Source of the DNA: CAXRDE01 sp964342365
GTDB lineage: Bacteria > Cyanobacteriota > Sericytochromatia > UBA7694
Direction of reading: 5' to 3'
Length of the DNA stretch: 64,000 bases
NCBI GenBank assembly: GCA_964342365.1
Contig: CAYFGW010000001.1
Span: forward strand, 1-64,000
Under the pieces are notes generated by a model. It was given only the letters and a program-made list of their open reading frames with translations, had not been told where the DNA came from and did no database searches. Shown one piece after another: positions 1-8,136 of this stretch. A program made the position numbers and the translations under genes. The first letter of the stretch is position 1. Every line of letters begins with the position of its first letter.

Positions 1-200
1 TTTTAGAAAAATACACAAGTGGCAAAACAGGCTACCAAGACGGCGATCTCTCCGAAGCGCAATTCAACACCCCAACCACCTTAGTTATTGATGCGCAGGA
101 CAATATCTACGTGGCTGACACGAGCAATCACGCGATTCGTAAAATCACGCCTGAAGGTGTAGTTAGCACACTCTTTAAGCAAGAGATTCCCTTTAAATAG
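1..200 (+). CDS. NHL-repeat beta-propeller protein, C-terminal end (partial)
   Basis: This is the 3' end of a gene that enters from the left edge. The reading frame uses codons beginning at base 3 and stops with TAG at 198-200. The 65 visible residues contain one NHL-type blade: a PTTLVIDAQDNIYVADTSN segment followed by HAIRKITPEG. NHL repeats form beta-propellers that are often extracytoplasmic or protein-binding. The function of the whole protein cannot be judged from this fragment. It ends tail to tail with the phosphotransferase gene on the other strand, overlapping it by 8 bp. A complete protein with a similar propeller lies at 59896-61827. Confidence 0.75.
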   Translation, partial: LEKYTSGKTGYQDGDLSEAQFNTPTTLVIDAQDNIYVADTSNHAIRKITPEGVVSTLFKQEIPFK

Positions 201-1095
201 AACCTGGCGAAAAATTCCTGAGCCTGTGAAATGCCCGCACGTGTTGTTGCACATAATCACACGTAAAGAGATCGCCCCAGGCCATACAATTGAGCGCATC
301 CTGACGCAACCAGACTCTGAGAGCCAGCGGCAAAAGAGCATATTCCCGGGAGCTGATAGGAGACTGCAAGCGATAAGCGGCCACAAAATCTCTGGCGCGC
401 TGCGGATCCAGTTCGCCATCGGGCAAATGGCACATTTCAAAGCAGGCCCCGGCCAACTCCAGTAAAAAAGTCCCTACGTGCGCTTCGTGCCAGTCAATGA
501 TGCCCACCAGTTTTTGCTCATGACACAAAAGGTTCGCCTGATAATAGTCGCCGTGACACAGGCCCGTGCTCAGTCCGCTTTCCAGTGCTTGCTGCCATTG
601 CTTATCCAGTTCAGGATCTTGAAAGGTATCCGGGATATCCTTAACGGGGCGAGGAGCCTGAATATTGACGGGTCTGGGCGTAAACGATTGTGAATCGAGT
701 CGGTGGAGTGCTGACAATAATGTCGCAGCCTGTTGTCTGAGTGGGGACACGGTGCTATTCAGATGTGTGCCCACGACTCTGGGAAACACGGTCACCCGAT
801 AACCTCGCCAGAGAAAAAAACTGTCGTCTCCATGGTGTGGATGTAGAGGTGCCACCGCTTCGGGAATATGTTGCTTGACCTGTTGAGCCACCTGATGGCA
901 CCAGCTCAGTTCTTCAGGAGTGCGCCAGGACGGGCTCAAATGCAGAACCCAATGGCCACAATTGAGCACCTGTGCTTCGTCTCCGCCCGATAACCAGCCT
1001 TCAGGCATCAGGTTTTTTCCGCTCCAGCGTTGGGCAATCTGGCAGAGTTCGTTGAGGTGTTGCGTATTAAAATCCATACCTTTTTTTAGGGGCAA
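193..1095 (-). CDS. aminoglycoside/choline kinase-type phosphotransferase
   Basis: The 300-residue protein has the APH/ChoK kinase fold. The catalytic loop HGDYYQANLL lies at residues 181-190 and the metal-binding IDWHEA at 200-205. Related enzymes phosphorylate small molecules such as homoserine, choline, fructosamine or aminoglycosides. The substrate here cannot be assigned. The N-terminal glycine-rich part is weakly conserved. Two starts are possible: TTG at 1095, with a GGGG five bases upstream, or ATG at 1077, whose AAAGG is too close to serve well. It is transcribed divergently from sepF. Resistance is possible for the family but nothing here argues for it. Confidence 0.75.
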   Translation of the reverse strand: MPLKKGMDFNTQHLNELCQIAQRWSGKNLMPEGWLSGGDEAQVLNCGHWVLHLSPSWRTPEELSWCHQVAQQVKQHIPEAVAPLHPHHGDDSFFLWRGYRVTVFPRVVGTHLNSTVSPLRQQAATLLSALHRLDSQSFTPRPVNIQAPRPVKDIPDTFQDPELDKQWQQALESGLSTGLCHGDYYQANLLCHEQKLVGIIDWHEAHVGTFLLELAGACFEMCHLPDGELDPQRARDFVAAYRLQSPISSREYALLPLALRVWLRQDALNCMAWGDLFTCDYVQQHVRAFHRLRNFSPGSI

Positions 1096-1184
1096 ATTAA
1101 CCCCATCATGCGTGCGTCACTCACATCATCTTCTGATTTGCTTTGCTATGCTAATCAGGTAAAAAAATGAAATAAAGGTGACAC

Positions 1185-1589
1185 ATGAATAAGCTCTGGG
1201 ATCGCGTAAAATCCTTATTTACTTATGAAGAAGAAGAGCTGGAAACGCTGAGTGTCCCCGTGCGCGGGGAAAACGGCAACGGCCTTGCCCCTTTTAGCTT
1301 ACAGGGGGCTTCCAGCCATGAGATAGTGGTCATGCAACCCACCTCTTTTCAGGAAACCCTTTTGGCGGTACGCTGCTTGAAAAACCGCTCCACGCTGGTG
1401 GTGAATGTAAGCGAAATGAATGAGGAAGAGTCACAGCGTTTTATTGACTTTATTTCGGGATCTGCCTATGCCCTGGACGGTTTTCAGGAGCGGGTAGGAG
1501 AAGGCATTTACGTGCTGACCCCCAGCAATATTGGCATTCGTTCCAATCAGGCGCTCGTAACCGCTGACGGACTTGTTGCCAGAAACTAA
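1185..1589 (+). CDS. sepF: cell division protein SepF
   Basis: A 134-residue cytoplasmic protein. SepF polymerises on the membrane, anchors FtsZ and helps align the septum in Gram-positive bacteria and Cyanobacteria. The C-terminal SepF domain (about residues 45-130) has the typical features: an acidic linker, an EIVVMQPTSFQE strand, KNRSTLVVNVSEM, then a conserved DFISGSAYALDGF helix and an IYVLTPSNI end. The N-terminus MNKLWDRVKSLF fits an amphipathic membrane-binding helix. An AAAGGTGA ribosome site lies just upstream of the ATG. Its stop overlaps the plsC start (TAATG), so the two are translationally coupled. SepF in place of ZipA fits a cyanobacterial-lineage host. Confidence 0.92.
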   Translation: MNKLWDRVKSLFTYEEEELETLSVPVRGENGNGLAPFSLQGASSHEIVVMQPTSFQETLLAVRCLKNRSTLVVNVSEMNEEESQRFIDFISGSAYALDGFQERVGEGIYVLTPSNIGIRSNQALVTADGLVARN

Positions 1590-2332
1590 TGCCTAATCTC
1601 GGTTTCCTGCGGGCCAGCGTAGCCACCCTGTTTATTACGCTGTACTGTGGTGTGTATGCGCTCGTGGGAACGTTTTTAAAAAAAGACCGTGAAACCTTAG
1701 ACCGCAATTCTCGCCGCTGGGCCGCCGGTATTTTGAGAGCCTGTCGTATTTCTGTAGACCTTGTGGGCGCAGAACATTTGCCCAAAGGCGCCGCCATCCT
1801 GGTGGGCAATCATCAGGGCATGTTAGACATCCTGGCTCTCATGGCCACCTTGCCAGAACCCCCCGTTTTTGCGGCTAAAGCAGAACTCTTTAAAATCCCC
1901 ATTTTTGGTCAGGCCATGCGGGTTCTGGGACACATTCCCATTCACCGGGGCAATCGCCAAAAGGCCATTGCCAGCATCAATAAAGGAGCCAAAAAACTTC
2001 AGAAAACTGGTCATCAACTGGCTTTTTTCCCTGAGGGAACCCGTTCCCGTGACGGCGAAATTCACGCTTTTAAAAAGGGGGCTTTTATGTTCGCCCTTGA
2101 AAGTCAGTTGCCGCTGATACCCTTTGCCATTAACGGCAGCTTTCAATGCTGCCCGCCCGCCAAAAACAAGGTGTACGCCGGGGTGATTCAGCTGCGGATT
2201 CTGCCGCCGGTGGATCTGTCTCCCTACAACCGGGACAACCGGGATGAACTCATTGATAGTGTGCGCTCAGATATTGTGTCCGCCGTGCGTTTACAAAACC
2301 ACCGGCGCGCTCAGTTGAAAACCCGCCGATAA
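1589..2332 (+). CDS. plsC: 1-acyl-sn-glycerol-3-phosphate acyltransferase
   Basis: The 247-residue membrane-associated enzyme transfers an acyl chain to lysophosphatidic acid to make phosphatidic acid, the second acylation of phospholipid synthesis. The HX4D catalytic box is NHQGMLD at residues 74-80, and the substrate-binding FPEGTRSR lies at 147-154. A hydrophobic N-terminal segment (about 8-30) may anchor it in the membrane. Length is normal for the family. It starts on the last base of the sepF stop codon and is followed directly by the coaBC-like gene, so sepF-plsC-coaBC look like one transcription unit. Family specificity (PlsC versus a lyso-ornithine or other acyltransferase) is not resolved. 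Confidence 0.9.
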   Translation: MPNLGFLRASVATLFITLYCGVYALVGTFLKKDRETLDRNSRRWAAGILRACRISVDLVGAEHLPKGAAILVGNHQGMLDILALMATLPEPPVFAAKAELFKIPIFGQAMRVLGHIPIHRGNRQKAIASINKGAKKLQKTGHQLAFFPEGTRSRDGEIHAFKKGAFMFALESQLPLIPFAINGSFQCCPPAKNKVYAGVIQLRILPPVDLSPYNRDNRDELIDSVRSDIVSAVRLQNHRRAQLKTRR

Positions 2333-3667
2333 ATGCCGCACGATCACAGCCATCATTTAGTCCCTGCTCACGAACTGGCGGATGCCGTTGAGGATATTAT
2401 GCCCGTGGATTTCTGGGAACCGGTGGCCCCCACACCTTCCGATCTCTCCGATCACGCAGTGCCGCAGCAGGGAGATCTTTTGCAAGATCGCCAGATTGCA
2501 CTGCTGGTGTGTGGGGGCATTGCCGCCATGAAAGCCCCGTTGATTGCGCGTCATTTACGCAAAAACGGTGCCACGGTAACGGCTTTTGTGTCTGAAGAAG
2601 CCTTACGCTATGTCACCGAAGATGCCCTGGCCTGGAGCACAGATCGCCCGGTCATTAAAAATTTGAGCGCCCGGGCAGAACATCTGGGAGACGGCACCTC
2701 CTTTGACGCTTATTTGCTAGCTCCCGCCACGTACAATACCCTGAACAAATTTGCGCTGGGCATTGCCGATAATGTACTCACTACGGTTCTGGCCTCGGCA
2801 CTGGGAAAATTAGAGCAGGGTAAGACCCGGCTTCTGGTGGCACCCACCATGCATGGCAGCATGCACACCACCCTTCTGGCAGAGCATTTAAAACGTTTGC
2901 AAAATCTGGGGGTTCACGTGATTCCGCCGCGGGATGCCTATGGCAAACACAACCTGCCTCACGAGGACGTGCTCTTATATCATCTGGCCCGGGAACTCAG
3001 TGGCCGACCGCTGGCCGGTACACCGGTGCTTATCACCGGTGGCCCAACGCCGGTTCCTCTGGACGATATTCGCAGGTTGACGAATCGTTTTACCGGACGC
3101 CTAAGTTATGCCATTGCCCGTGCTTTTTACGTAGCGGGTGCCGAAGTGCACTGGGTGCTGGGAGAAAGCGCCTTTTCGCCGCCGGAGTGGTTAAACCACT
3201 ATCCGGTTCAGAGTTTTCAGGAATACCTGGATACCGTCCAGTTTTTAGCGGCCCAGCATCAGTGTCAGGTGGGCGTGTTCTCCGCTGCGGTGGCGGACTA
3301 TGCGCCTGCAGAAGCGCAAACGGGCAAAATTCCCAGCGGGCAAACTCTCAAGCTCAGTTTAAATCCCACCCCTAAAGTGATTCAACGGATGCAGGAGCAG
3401 TTTCCCCACATGTATCAGGTGAGTTTTAAACTGGAAGCCGGTGCAGATCACGAAACCCTGCTCCATATTGCCCGTTCTCGATTGCGAACTCCTGAAAAGG
3501 CAGGATCGGATCTTGTGGTGGCCAACGGATTGCAAACAGAACAGCCCCAGCAGGCGTGGCTGGTGAACGCAGAAAGTGCGCGCGGATTTACGGGCAAAAG
3601 TGAGATTGCCAGAGGAATTGTGGAGCACGTGATTCGTGCGCTGGTGCCGGAGCCTTTTTCGTACTAA
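2333..3667 (+). CDS. coaBC: phosphopantothenoylcysteine decarboxylase/synthetase (CoaBC-like, divergent)
   Basis: A 444-residue two-domain protein for coenzyme A synthesis. The N-terminal flavoprotein (CoaC) domain spans about 54-215 with LLVCGGIAAMKA, a candidate active-site His117, and APATYNT at 130-136 where most relatives have APASANT. The C-terminal CoaB ligase domain spans about 230-435 with VLITGGPTPVPLDDIR, SAAVADYAP at 317-325 and GKIPS at 331-335. Several motifs differ from the usual forms (NRFTG for NRSSG, GKIPS for GKIKK), so this is a divergent member. An extra His-rich N-terminus of about 50 residues precedes the flavoprotein domain. It begins right after the plsC stop codon. 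Confidence 0.82.
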   Translation: MPHDHSHHLVPAHELADAVEDIMPVDFWEPVAPTPSDLSDHAVPQQGDLLQDRQIALLVCGGIAAMKAPLIARHLRKNGATVTAFVSEEALRYVTEDALAWSTDRPVIKNLSARAEHLGDGTSFDAYLLAPATYNTLNKFALGIADNVLTTVLASALGKLEQGKTRLLVAPTMHGSMHTTLLAEHLKRLQNLGVHVIPPRDAYGKHNLPHEDVLLYHLARELSGRPLAGTPVLITGGPTPVPLDDIRRLTNRFTGRLSYAIARAFYVAGAEVHWVLGESAFSPPEWLNHYPVQSFQEYLDTVQFLAAQHQCQVGVFSAAVADYAPAEAQTGKIPSGQTLKLSLNPTPKVIQRMQEQFPHMYQVSFKLEAGADHETLLHIARSRLRTPEKAGSDLVVANGLQTEQPQQAWLVNAESARGFTGKSEIARGIVEHVIRALVPEPFSY

Positions 3668-3673
3668 GTTTTG

Positions 3674-3679
3674 TATACT
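3674..3679 (+). promoter_or_regulatory. TATACT -10-like hexamer, leaderless layout
   Basis: TATACT ends six bases before the ATG at 3686 and there is no Shine-Dalgarno sequence. This supports ATG 3686 as both the likely transcription start and translation start of the acyl-CoA dehydrogenase gene. No good -35 box is visible. It is one of eight such sites in the window. Confidence 0.4.
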
Positions 3680-3685
3680 AAAACC

Positions 3686-5326
3686 ATGAAACTTTTTGAA
3701 CAGTCTACTCCCGTCCTACATAATGCCTATACTCAGGATCCCTATTTAAAGCCCTGGCTTCAGTGCTATGCCCCTGACCATGTGGAAACCTGGCAGGAAC
3801 CGCTCCACTATATGGGGGATCTCAGTGCCAATGAACTCTACGTCTTACAACAGGCAGATCGGCTGAATGAACCTGAACTTACCCAGTGGAGTCCCTGGGG
3901 GCAACGCATCGACCATATTGAACTCACACCGCTCTGGAAGCGAGCGGAAGTGATTGCCGCTGAAACCGGCCTGGTAGCGATCCCTTATGAAAACAACTAT
4001 GGTGACAATTCTCGTTTGCTTCAGTTTTCGCTGGTGTACTTATTTACGCCTTCTTCAGACATTTACAGCTGCCCTCTGGCCATGACGGACGGCGCTGCTA
4101 CCGCCCTCAAACAGAGCGGCAATCAGGAGTTGATAGAGCGTGCTTTGCCTCACCTTACCAGCCGCGACCCGCAGCGCTTCTGGACCAGCGGCCAGTGGAT
4201 GACGGAACTCCCCGGGGGATCAGATGTGTCCCGTACCGAAACCCTGGCGTACCCGCCTGCTCCTGAAACCGCTGAGACCCCCGAAAAAACTGCTCCCTGG
4301 ACGCTTCAGGGCCGCAAATGGTTCACTTCGGCCACCACCTCACAAATGGCACTGGCGTTGGCCCGGCCCGTACACAATCAGCATATTAAGGGCAGCAAGG
4401 GACTGGCCCTGTTTTATCTGGAACCCCGTGATCGGGAGGGCCGACTCCAAAATATTTCTGTGAATCGCTTAAAAGACAAAATGGGCACCCGCAAGGTTCC
4501 CACCGCCGAACTTCTGTTGACAGGAGCTCCTGCCCACCTGGTGGCCGGTGAAACGGTTGGCGTCAAGCACATTGCGCCCATGCTAAACATTACCCGCACC
4601 TGGAATGCGGTATCTTCCATTGCGCTCATGCGCAGGGGACTGAATCTGGCCTGGGATTATGCCGCCAAACGGGAGGCTTTTGGCAAACCACTTATTCAAA
4701 AGCCTCTGCATCGGGAGACCCTGCTGCAATTGGAAGCAGAATTTGCCGGCGCCTTTGCTTTCACCATGTACTGTGTGCAATTGCTGGGCAAATGGGAAAA
4801 CAAAACGGCTTCAGCAGAAGAAGAGCGCTGGCTCAGACTCTATATTCCGCTTTTAAAGCTCATAACGGCAAAGCAGTCGGTGCGCGTTTTAAGTGAAGTC
4901 ATAGAGAGTTTTGGTGGAGCAGGTTATGTGGAAGACACCGGCTTGCCTCAGTTATTAAGAGATGCACAGGTATTTCCCATCTGGGAAGGCACCACCAACG
5001 TGCTGTCTCTGGATGCACTTCACGTACTTATCAAATCTCAGCAATTTGCGGCCGCTGACTGGATTGACGGCGCGTACTTTGGCGCGGATGCCAAACAGCA
5101 TCTGGATAACGCCTTTGCGCTATTGCGGGAGCATCTGTCAAATCCCGACATGTTAGAGTCTCAGGCGCGAACTATTGCTTTAAAACTATCGCGGGGTCTA
5201 GAAACGGTGTGCTTACAACATTTTGCGCAGCGCCAGCCCACGGTTACGCTGGCTGCTATGAGCGGAGCAGACTTTGAGGTCGCTTTGCAAGATTTAATCA
5301 CACGGCTCACGGCCTATAACACTTAA
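3686..5326 (+). CDS. AidB-like acyl-CoA dehydrogenase
   Basis: A 546-residue FAD-dependent acyl-CoA dehydrogenase of the long AidB/ACAD11 type rather than the usual 380-residue form. Visible hallmarks are WTSGQWMTELPGGSDVS, GRKWFTSATT, RLKDKMGTRKVPTAEL, a KREAFGKPL helix, ESFGGAGYVEDTGLPQLLRD and FPIWEGTTNVLSLDAL. AidB-type proteins have ACAD fold and FAD but often unclear substrates; E. coli AidB binds DNA and is alkylation-induced. A TTG at 3671 could add five residues. ATG 3686 is preferred because a TATACT hexamer sits six bases upstream. Followed after 15 bp by the PhyH-like gene, which may work on related lipids. Confidence 0.85.
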   Translation: MKLFEQSTPVLHNAYTQDPYLKPWLQCYAPDHVETWQEPLHYMGDLSANELYVLQQADRLNEPELTQWSPWGQRIDHIELTPLWKRAEVIAAETGLVAIPYENNYGDNSRLLQFSLVYLFTPSSDIYSCPLAMTDGAATALKQSGNQELIERALPHLTSRDPQRFWTSGQWMTELPGGSDVSRTETLAYPPAPETAETPEKTAPWTLQGRKWFTSATTSQMALALARPVHNQHIKGSKGLALFYLEPRDREGRLQNISVNRLKDKMGTRKVPTAELLLTGAPAHLVAGETVGVKHIAPMLNITRTWNAVSSIALMRRGLNLAWDYAAKREAFGKPLIQKPLHRETLLQLEAEFAGAFAFTMYCVQLLGKWENKTASAEEERWLRLYIPLLKLITAKQSVRVLSEVIESFGGAGYVEDTGLPQLLRDAQVFPIWEGTTNVLSLDALHVLIKSQQFAAADWIDGAYFGADAKQHLDNAFALLREHLSNPDMLESQARTIALKLSRGLETVCLQHFAQRQPTVTLAAMSGADFEVALQDLITRLTAYNT

Positions 5327-5341
5327 AACAACGATTAAAGC

Positions 5342-6058
5342 GTGCGTCATCTAAAACAAATTCCTTTATCTAACCCCGTGCCAGAGGCGGTCGCTGCCAC
5401 CTTTGATTTGAGCATGGCGCCTGCTTATCTTAGCCATTTTGGGGTGCTGCTTTTGCGTCAGTGCATTCCTCTGGAGCTGATTGAACACTGGCTTCCCCGC
5501 TTTGAAGCGGGCTTTGCGGCGGCTGATGCTGCTGTGCATACAGGCACCATGTCCGTGAACGCATTTAAGAATATTTATAGCTACGGTCACGCGCATCCGG
5601 AGTATATTCCAGGCTACAGGCAGTGGCCTCTGGCCTTGCTTGAGCATACTGCGTTTCGACAATTGTTGGGTCACTGTCTGGGAGATGCCTTTGCGCTCAT
5701 GTGGCAAAACGCCTATCCTCGCCGTCAGGGTCAATACCGGGAACACGCCATTGACTGGCATCGGGATACGGATTTTCTGGGGCCTGTGAAGGGAGTCGTC
5801 AATACCTGGATTCCAATGACGCAGGCAGGTGGTGATTTTCCAGGGTTGGAATTTGTATGTTTTGACGGTCAGCACTGGTCCCCGCAGATGCAGCCGGGGG
5901 ACCTTTTGCTCTTTCACTGCACCGTCAGGCACCGTACTCAAATTAACGCTGCCCCTCACAGACAGTCCCCCGTGCGCCTGAGCAGTGAATTGCGTTGGAT
6001 TCCCGAAACGGAATATTCTTTGACCCGTTCCTGGCTTTATCACGTTCCGCCCCTTTGA
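5342..6058 (+). CDS. phytanoyl-CoA dioxygenase (PhyH)-like Fe(II)/2-oxoglutarate oxygenase
   Basis: A 238-residue protein with the jelly-roll oxygenase metal triad: the HxD motif in DWHRDTDF (His140, Asp142), a distal His in PGDLLLFHCTVRHRT (His197) and a 2-oxoglutarate-binding Arg in VRLSSELRW (about Arg212). PhyH relatives hydroxylate diverse small molecules, including lipids and secondary metabolites. The substrate is unknown. The start is GTG at 5342, 15 bp after the acyl-CoA dehydrogenase, so the two are probably co-transcribed. The assignment to the fold is fairly firm; the reaction is inference. Confidence 0.7.
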   Translation: MRHLKQIPLSNPVPEAVAATFDLSMAPAYLSHFGVLLLRQCIPLELIEHWLPRFEAGFAAADAAVHTGTMSVNAFKNIYSYGHAHPEYIPGYRQWPLALLEHTAFRQLLGHCLGDAFALMWQNAYPRRQGQYREHAIDWHRDTDFLGPVKGVVNTWIPMTQAGGDFPGLEFVCFDGQHWSPQMQPGDLLLFHCTVRHRTQINAAPHRQSPVRLSSELRWIPETEYSLTRSWLYHVPPL

Positions 6059-6132
6059 ACCCGCTTATAAATCGGTATATAATTAAGAAAGATACAGCAC
6101 AACATTACATCACCCTCAAGGAGTATCGCATT

Positions 6133-6396
6133 TTGGATGTTCTTAAAGTCTCCTCACGCTCTAAACCTACTGCCGTTGCGGGCGCACTGGCGGGCGTGAT
6201 TCGTGAACAGGGTTATGTGGAAATTCAGGCCATCGGCGCTGGTGCTGTGAATCAGGCCATTAAAGCCGTGGCGATTGCCCGCGGATATGTGGCGCCCGGC
6301 GGACTGGATCTCGTTTTTACCCCTTCTTTTGTGGATATTGAAATCAACGGCGAGGAACGGACGGCTATCAAACTACTCGTGGAAGTTCGCAAATGA
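6133..6396 (+). CDS. spoVS: SpoVS-family protein (Alba-like)
   Basis: An 87-residue protein that matches Bacillus SpoVS (86 residues) over its full length: an LKVSSRSKPTAVAGALAGVI start, then GYVEIQAIGAGAVNQAIKAV, PGGLDLVFTPSFVDIEINGE and a KLLVEVRK end. SpoVS is a small Alba-like, probably nucleic-acid-binding protein that also occurs in many non-sporulating bacteria, so it does not imply sporulation. The start is TTG at 6133, giving MDVLKVS. It is placed 10 bases after an AAGGAG at 6117-6122. A longer in-frame extension upstream has no support. Its stop overlaps the next start (ATGA), so translation is coupled to the DUF2993-like gene. Confidence 0.88.
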   Translation: MDVLKVSSRSKPTAVAGALAGVIREQGYVEIQAIGAGAVNQAIKAVAIARGYVAPGGLDLVFTPSFVDIEINGEERTAIKLLVEVRK

Positions 6397-7157
6397 TTAT
6401 TTCAATTGTCGCCGTGATTCTCGGCATTCTTATGGCTATCGGTGGATTGGCTCCTAATATCGCCAACGGCCTGGCCCAGAGCAAGCTGGATGAGGTGTTG
6501 AATCACCCTGAAACCCTTCAGGTGCAAATTCATCCCAAAGCGCCCAGCGTTTCTCTGCTCAACGGTGCCGTAGATTATACCGAGGTGTATGCAGAACGCT
6601 TTACCCTCTCCGATCTTCCTATTGATAAAATGCGCCTCCAAATCTATAATCTGGATCTTGACACCAACGCCGAAAAACTTACTCTGCGTCAGAAGGCCCA
6701 GGGAGCCGTTCAGGTTCAGCTTACAGAAGCCGATGTCAACACCTTTTTGGCTTCCGAAACCTTTAAAAACCTGATCAACAATGTCAAGTCGAAACAAAGT
6801 TTGCTCAATAGCCTCGATGCTGACATTGAAAACGTCAGTATTCAACTGCGTAACGATGGCGTACGTATCAAAGGCACCGCCGCTACCCTGGGTGGATTTT
6901 TTACCGTACCCTTTACCATTGACGGGCAATTGCGTTTAAAAAGTGAGCGGGAGCTGGTGGTTCAAAATGTCACGGGCACCACGATGGGTCGTCCTCTTCC
7001 CGGAGATCTTTTAACCACTGTGTTAGCACGGATTAACCCTATTATTGACCTCAATACGCTGGGCAATAAAGACATGCAGCTGTACTTCAGACGCTTAAAG
7101 GTCACCAATAATCAAATTGAGCTTTTGGGAGAAGCCCATATCCGCAAACTCCCCTGA
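6393..7157 (+). CDS. DUF2993 (LmeA-like) membrane-anchored protein
   Basis: A 254-residue protein with one N-terminal transmembrane or signal-anchor segment (about 1-20) followed by a beta-rich domain. The pattern resembles DUF2993: AQSKLDEVLNHPETLQVQI, then AERFTLSDLPIDKMRLQIYN, VQLTEADVNTFLASE and RIKGTAATLGGFFTVPFTI. DUF2993 proteins are common in Cyanobacteria and Actinobacteria. The actinobacterial LmeA is a periplasmic lipoglycan mannosyltransferase; for this one no activity is known. It overlaps spoVS by 4 bp and the GT2 gene by about 40 bp, so the three genes form one tightly packed unit. Confidence 0.72.
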   Translation: MIISIVAVILGILMAIGGLAPNIANGLAQSKLDEVLNHPETLQVQIHPKAPSVSLLNGAVDYTEVYAERFTLSDLPIDKMRLQIYNLDLDTNAEKLTLRQKAQGAVQVQLTEADVNTFLASETFKNLINNVKSKQSLLNSLDADIENVSIQLRNDGVRIKGTAATLGGFFTVPFTIDGQLRLKSERELVVQNVTGTTMGRPLPGDLLTTVLARINPIIDLNTLGNKDMQLYFRRLKVTNNQIELLGEAHIRKLP

Positions 7158-8136
7158 GTTTCCTCATATCTCTTATGCGTCTGTCCCTCCGCTGACGGTA
7201 GTTGTACCCGTCTACTGCAACTCTGCTCAGACCTATGCCCTGTTGAAAAGTTGTCTCTACAGCTTGAAACAGCAGTATTGTGGAGACTTCGGTGTGATTG
7301 TGGTGGACGATGGTTCTCCAGAAGTTTTCCGAGCCAGCCAGCTGAGCTCTTTTGCTCCCCGTAACACTCACTTTTTACGTCACGATACCAATCGTGGCCG
7401 TGCTTACAGTCGGAATCGTGGCTGGCGTGAGGCCACCTCGCCGCTGACTCTCTTTTTGGATGCGGACATGTATCTCACACCAGAGAGTGTGAAAGCCCAC
7501 CTCAATTTTCACCAGCAGTATCCCGGAGGTATTGCCCAGGGGCATATTATAGGTCAATCTCTGGGGTCTTTAAAAGACTTTTTTGATAATACCTACGATG
7601 ACACGCGTCGTTTACGAGAGAGCGCTTTACAAGAAAGTGTTTGGACAGACGCTTCTCAGGCGTTTTTTGCCACGGGCCATGTGTCCTTAGCACGGCATCT
7701 TCTGGAACAAACTCAGGGCTTTGATGAGGCCTTCTCGGACTATGGCTGGGAAGACCTGGAATTGGGGCTGCGGCTTCAAGCTCTTGGTGTTATGCAGCAG
7801 AAAATAAAAACCGCAGTGGCCTATCATTATGAGCCTCTGTTTGCGGTAAACCACTGGCTAACAGATCTTGAAAAAGAACGGCAGCGTGCCAGTGGGGCGC
7901 AACAACTGATGCAAAAACATCCCCAAAAGGGTCGCTGGCTCTGTCAGGGAACGGTGTTTGACCGTGGGGTGTCCGGGGTTCTGCGGTGGGTGTTTCCCCC
8001 TGAAAAAAGTCTGCCCCGACTTGAGCAGCTTCAGAAAAAACATCCCAAAATGGCGCTGGCCCTTTATCGGGGGCTTTTACACCAGTATTACGTAAAATCT
8101 CTGTACGCGTCGCAGGCTACATCAGAATATCGTTGA
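7117..8136 (+). CDS. family 2 glycosyltransferase
   Basis: A 339-residue GT-A glycosyltransferase. The nucleotide-sugar-binding strand is LTVVVPVYCNSAQTY, followed by VIVVDDGSPE, the NRGRAYSRNRGWREA segment and the metal-binding FLDADMYL. The later FSDYGWEDLELGLRLQALG is the acceptor-binding ED motif typical of chondroitin/GalNAc-transferase-like GT2 enzymes (Glyco_transf_7C). It probably builds a surface polysaccharide or glycolipid; donor and acceptor are unknown. The only start before the first conserved strand is TTG at 7117, inside the preceding gene. It converges on the bestrophin gene with a 20-bp overlap at the 3' ends. Confidence 0.82.
   Translation: MSFWEKPISANSPEFPHISYASVPPLTVVVPVYCNSAQTYALLKSCLYSLKQQYCGDFGVIVVDDGSPEVFRASQLSSFAPRNTHFLRHDTNRGRAYSRNRGWREATSPLTLFLDADMYLTPESVKAHLNFHQQYPGGIAQGHIIGQSLGSLKDFFDNTYDDTRRLRESALQESVWTDASQAFFATGHVSLARHLLEQTQGFDEAFSDYGWEDLELGLRLQALGVMQQKIKTAVAYHYEPLFAVNHWLTDLEKERQRASGAQQLMQKHPQKGRWLCQGTVFDRGVSGVLRWVFPPEKSLPRLEQLQKKHPKMALALYRGLLHQYYVKSLYASQATSEYR

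Noticed and set aside
6133..6396. SpoVS as evidence for endospore formation
   Set aside because: The family is widespread in bacteria that do not sporulate, and no other sporulation gene is present here.
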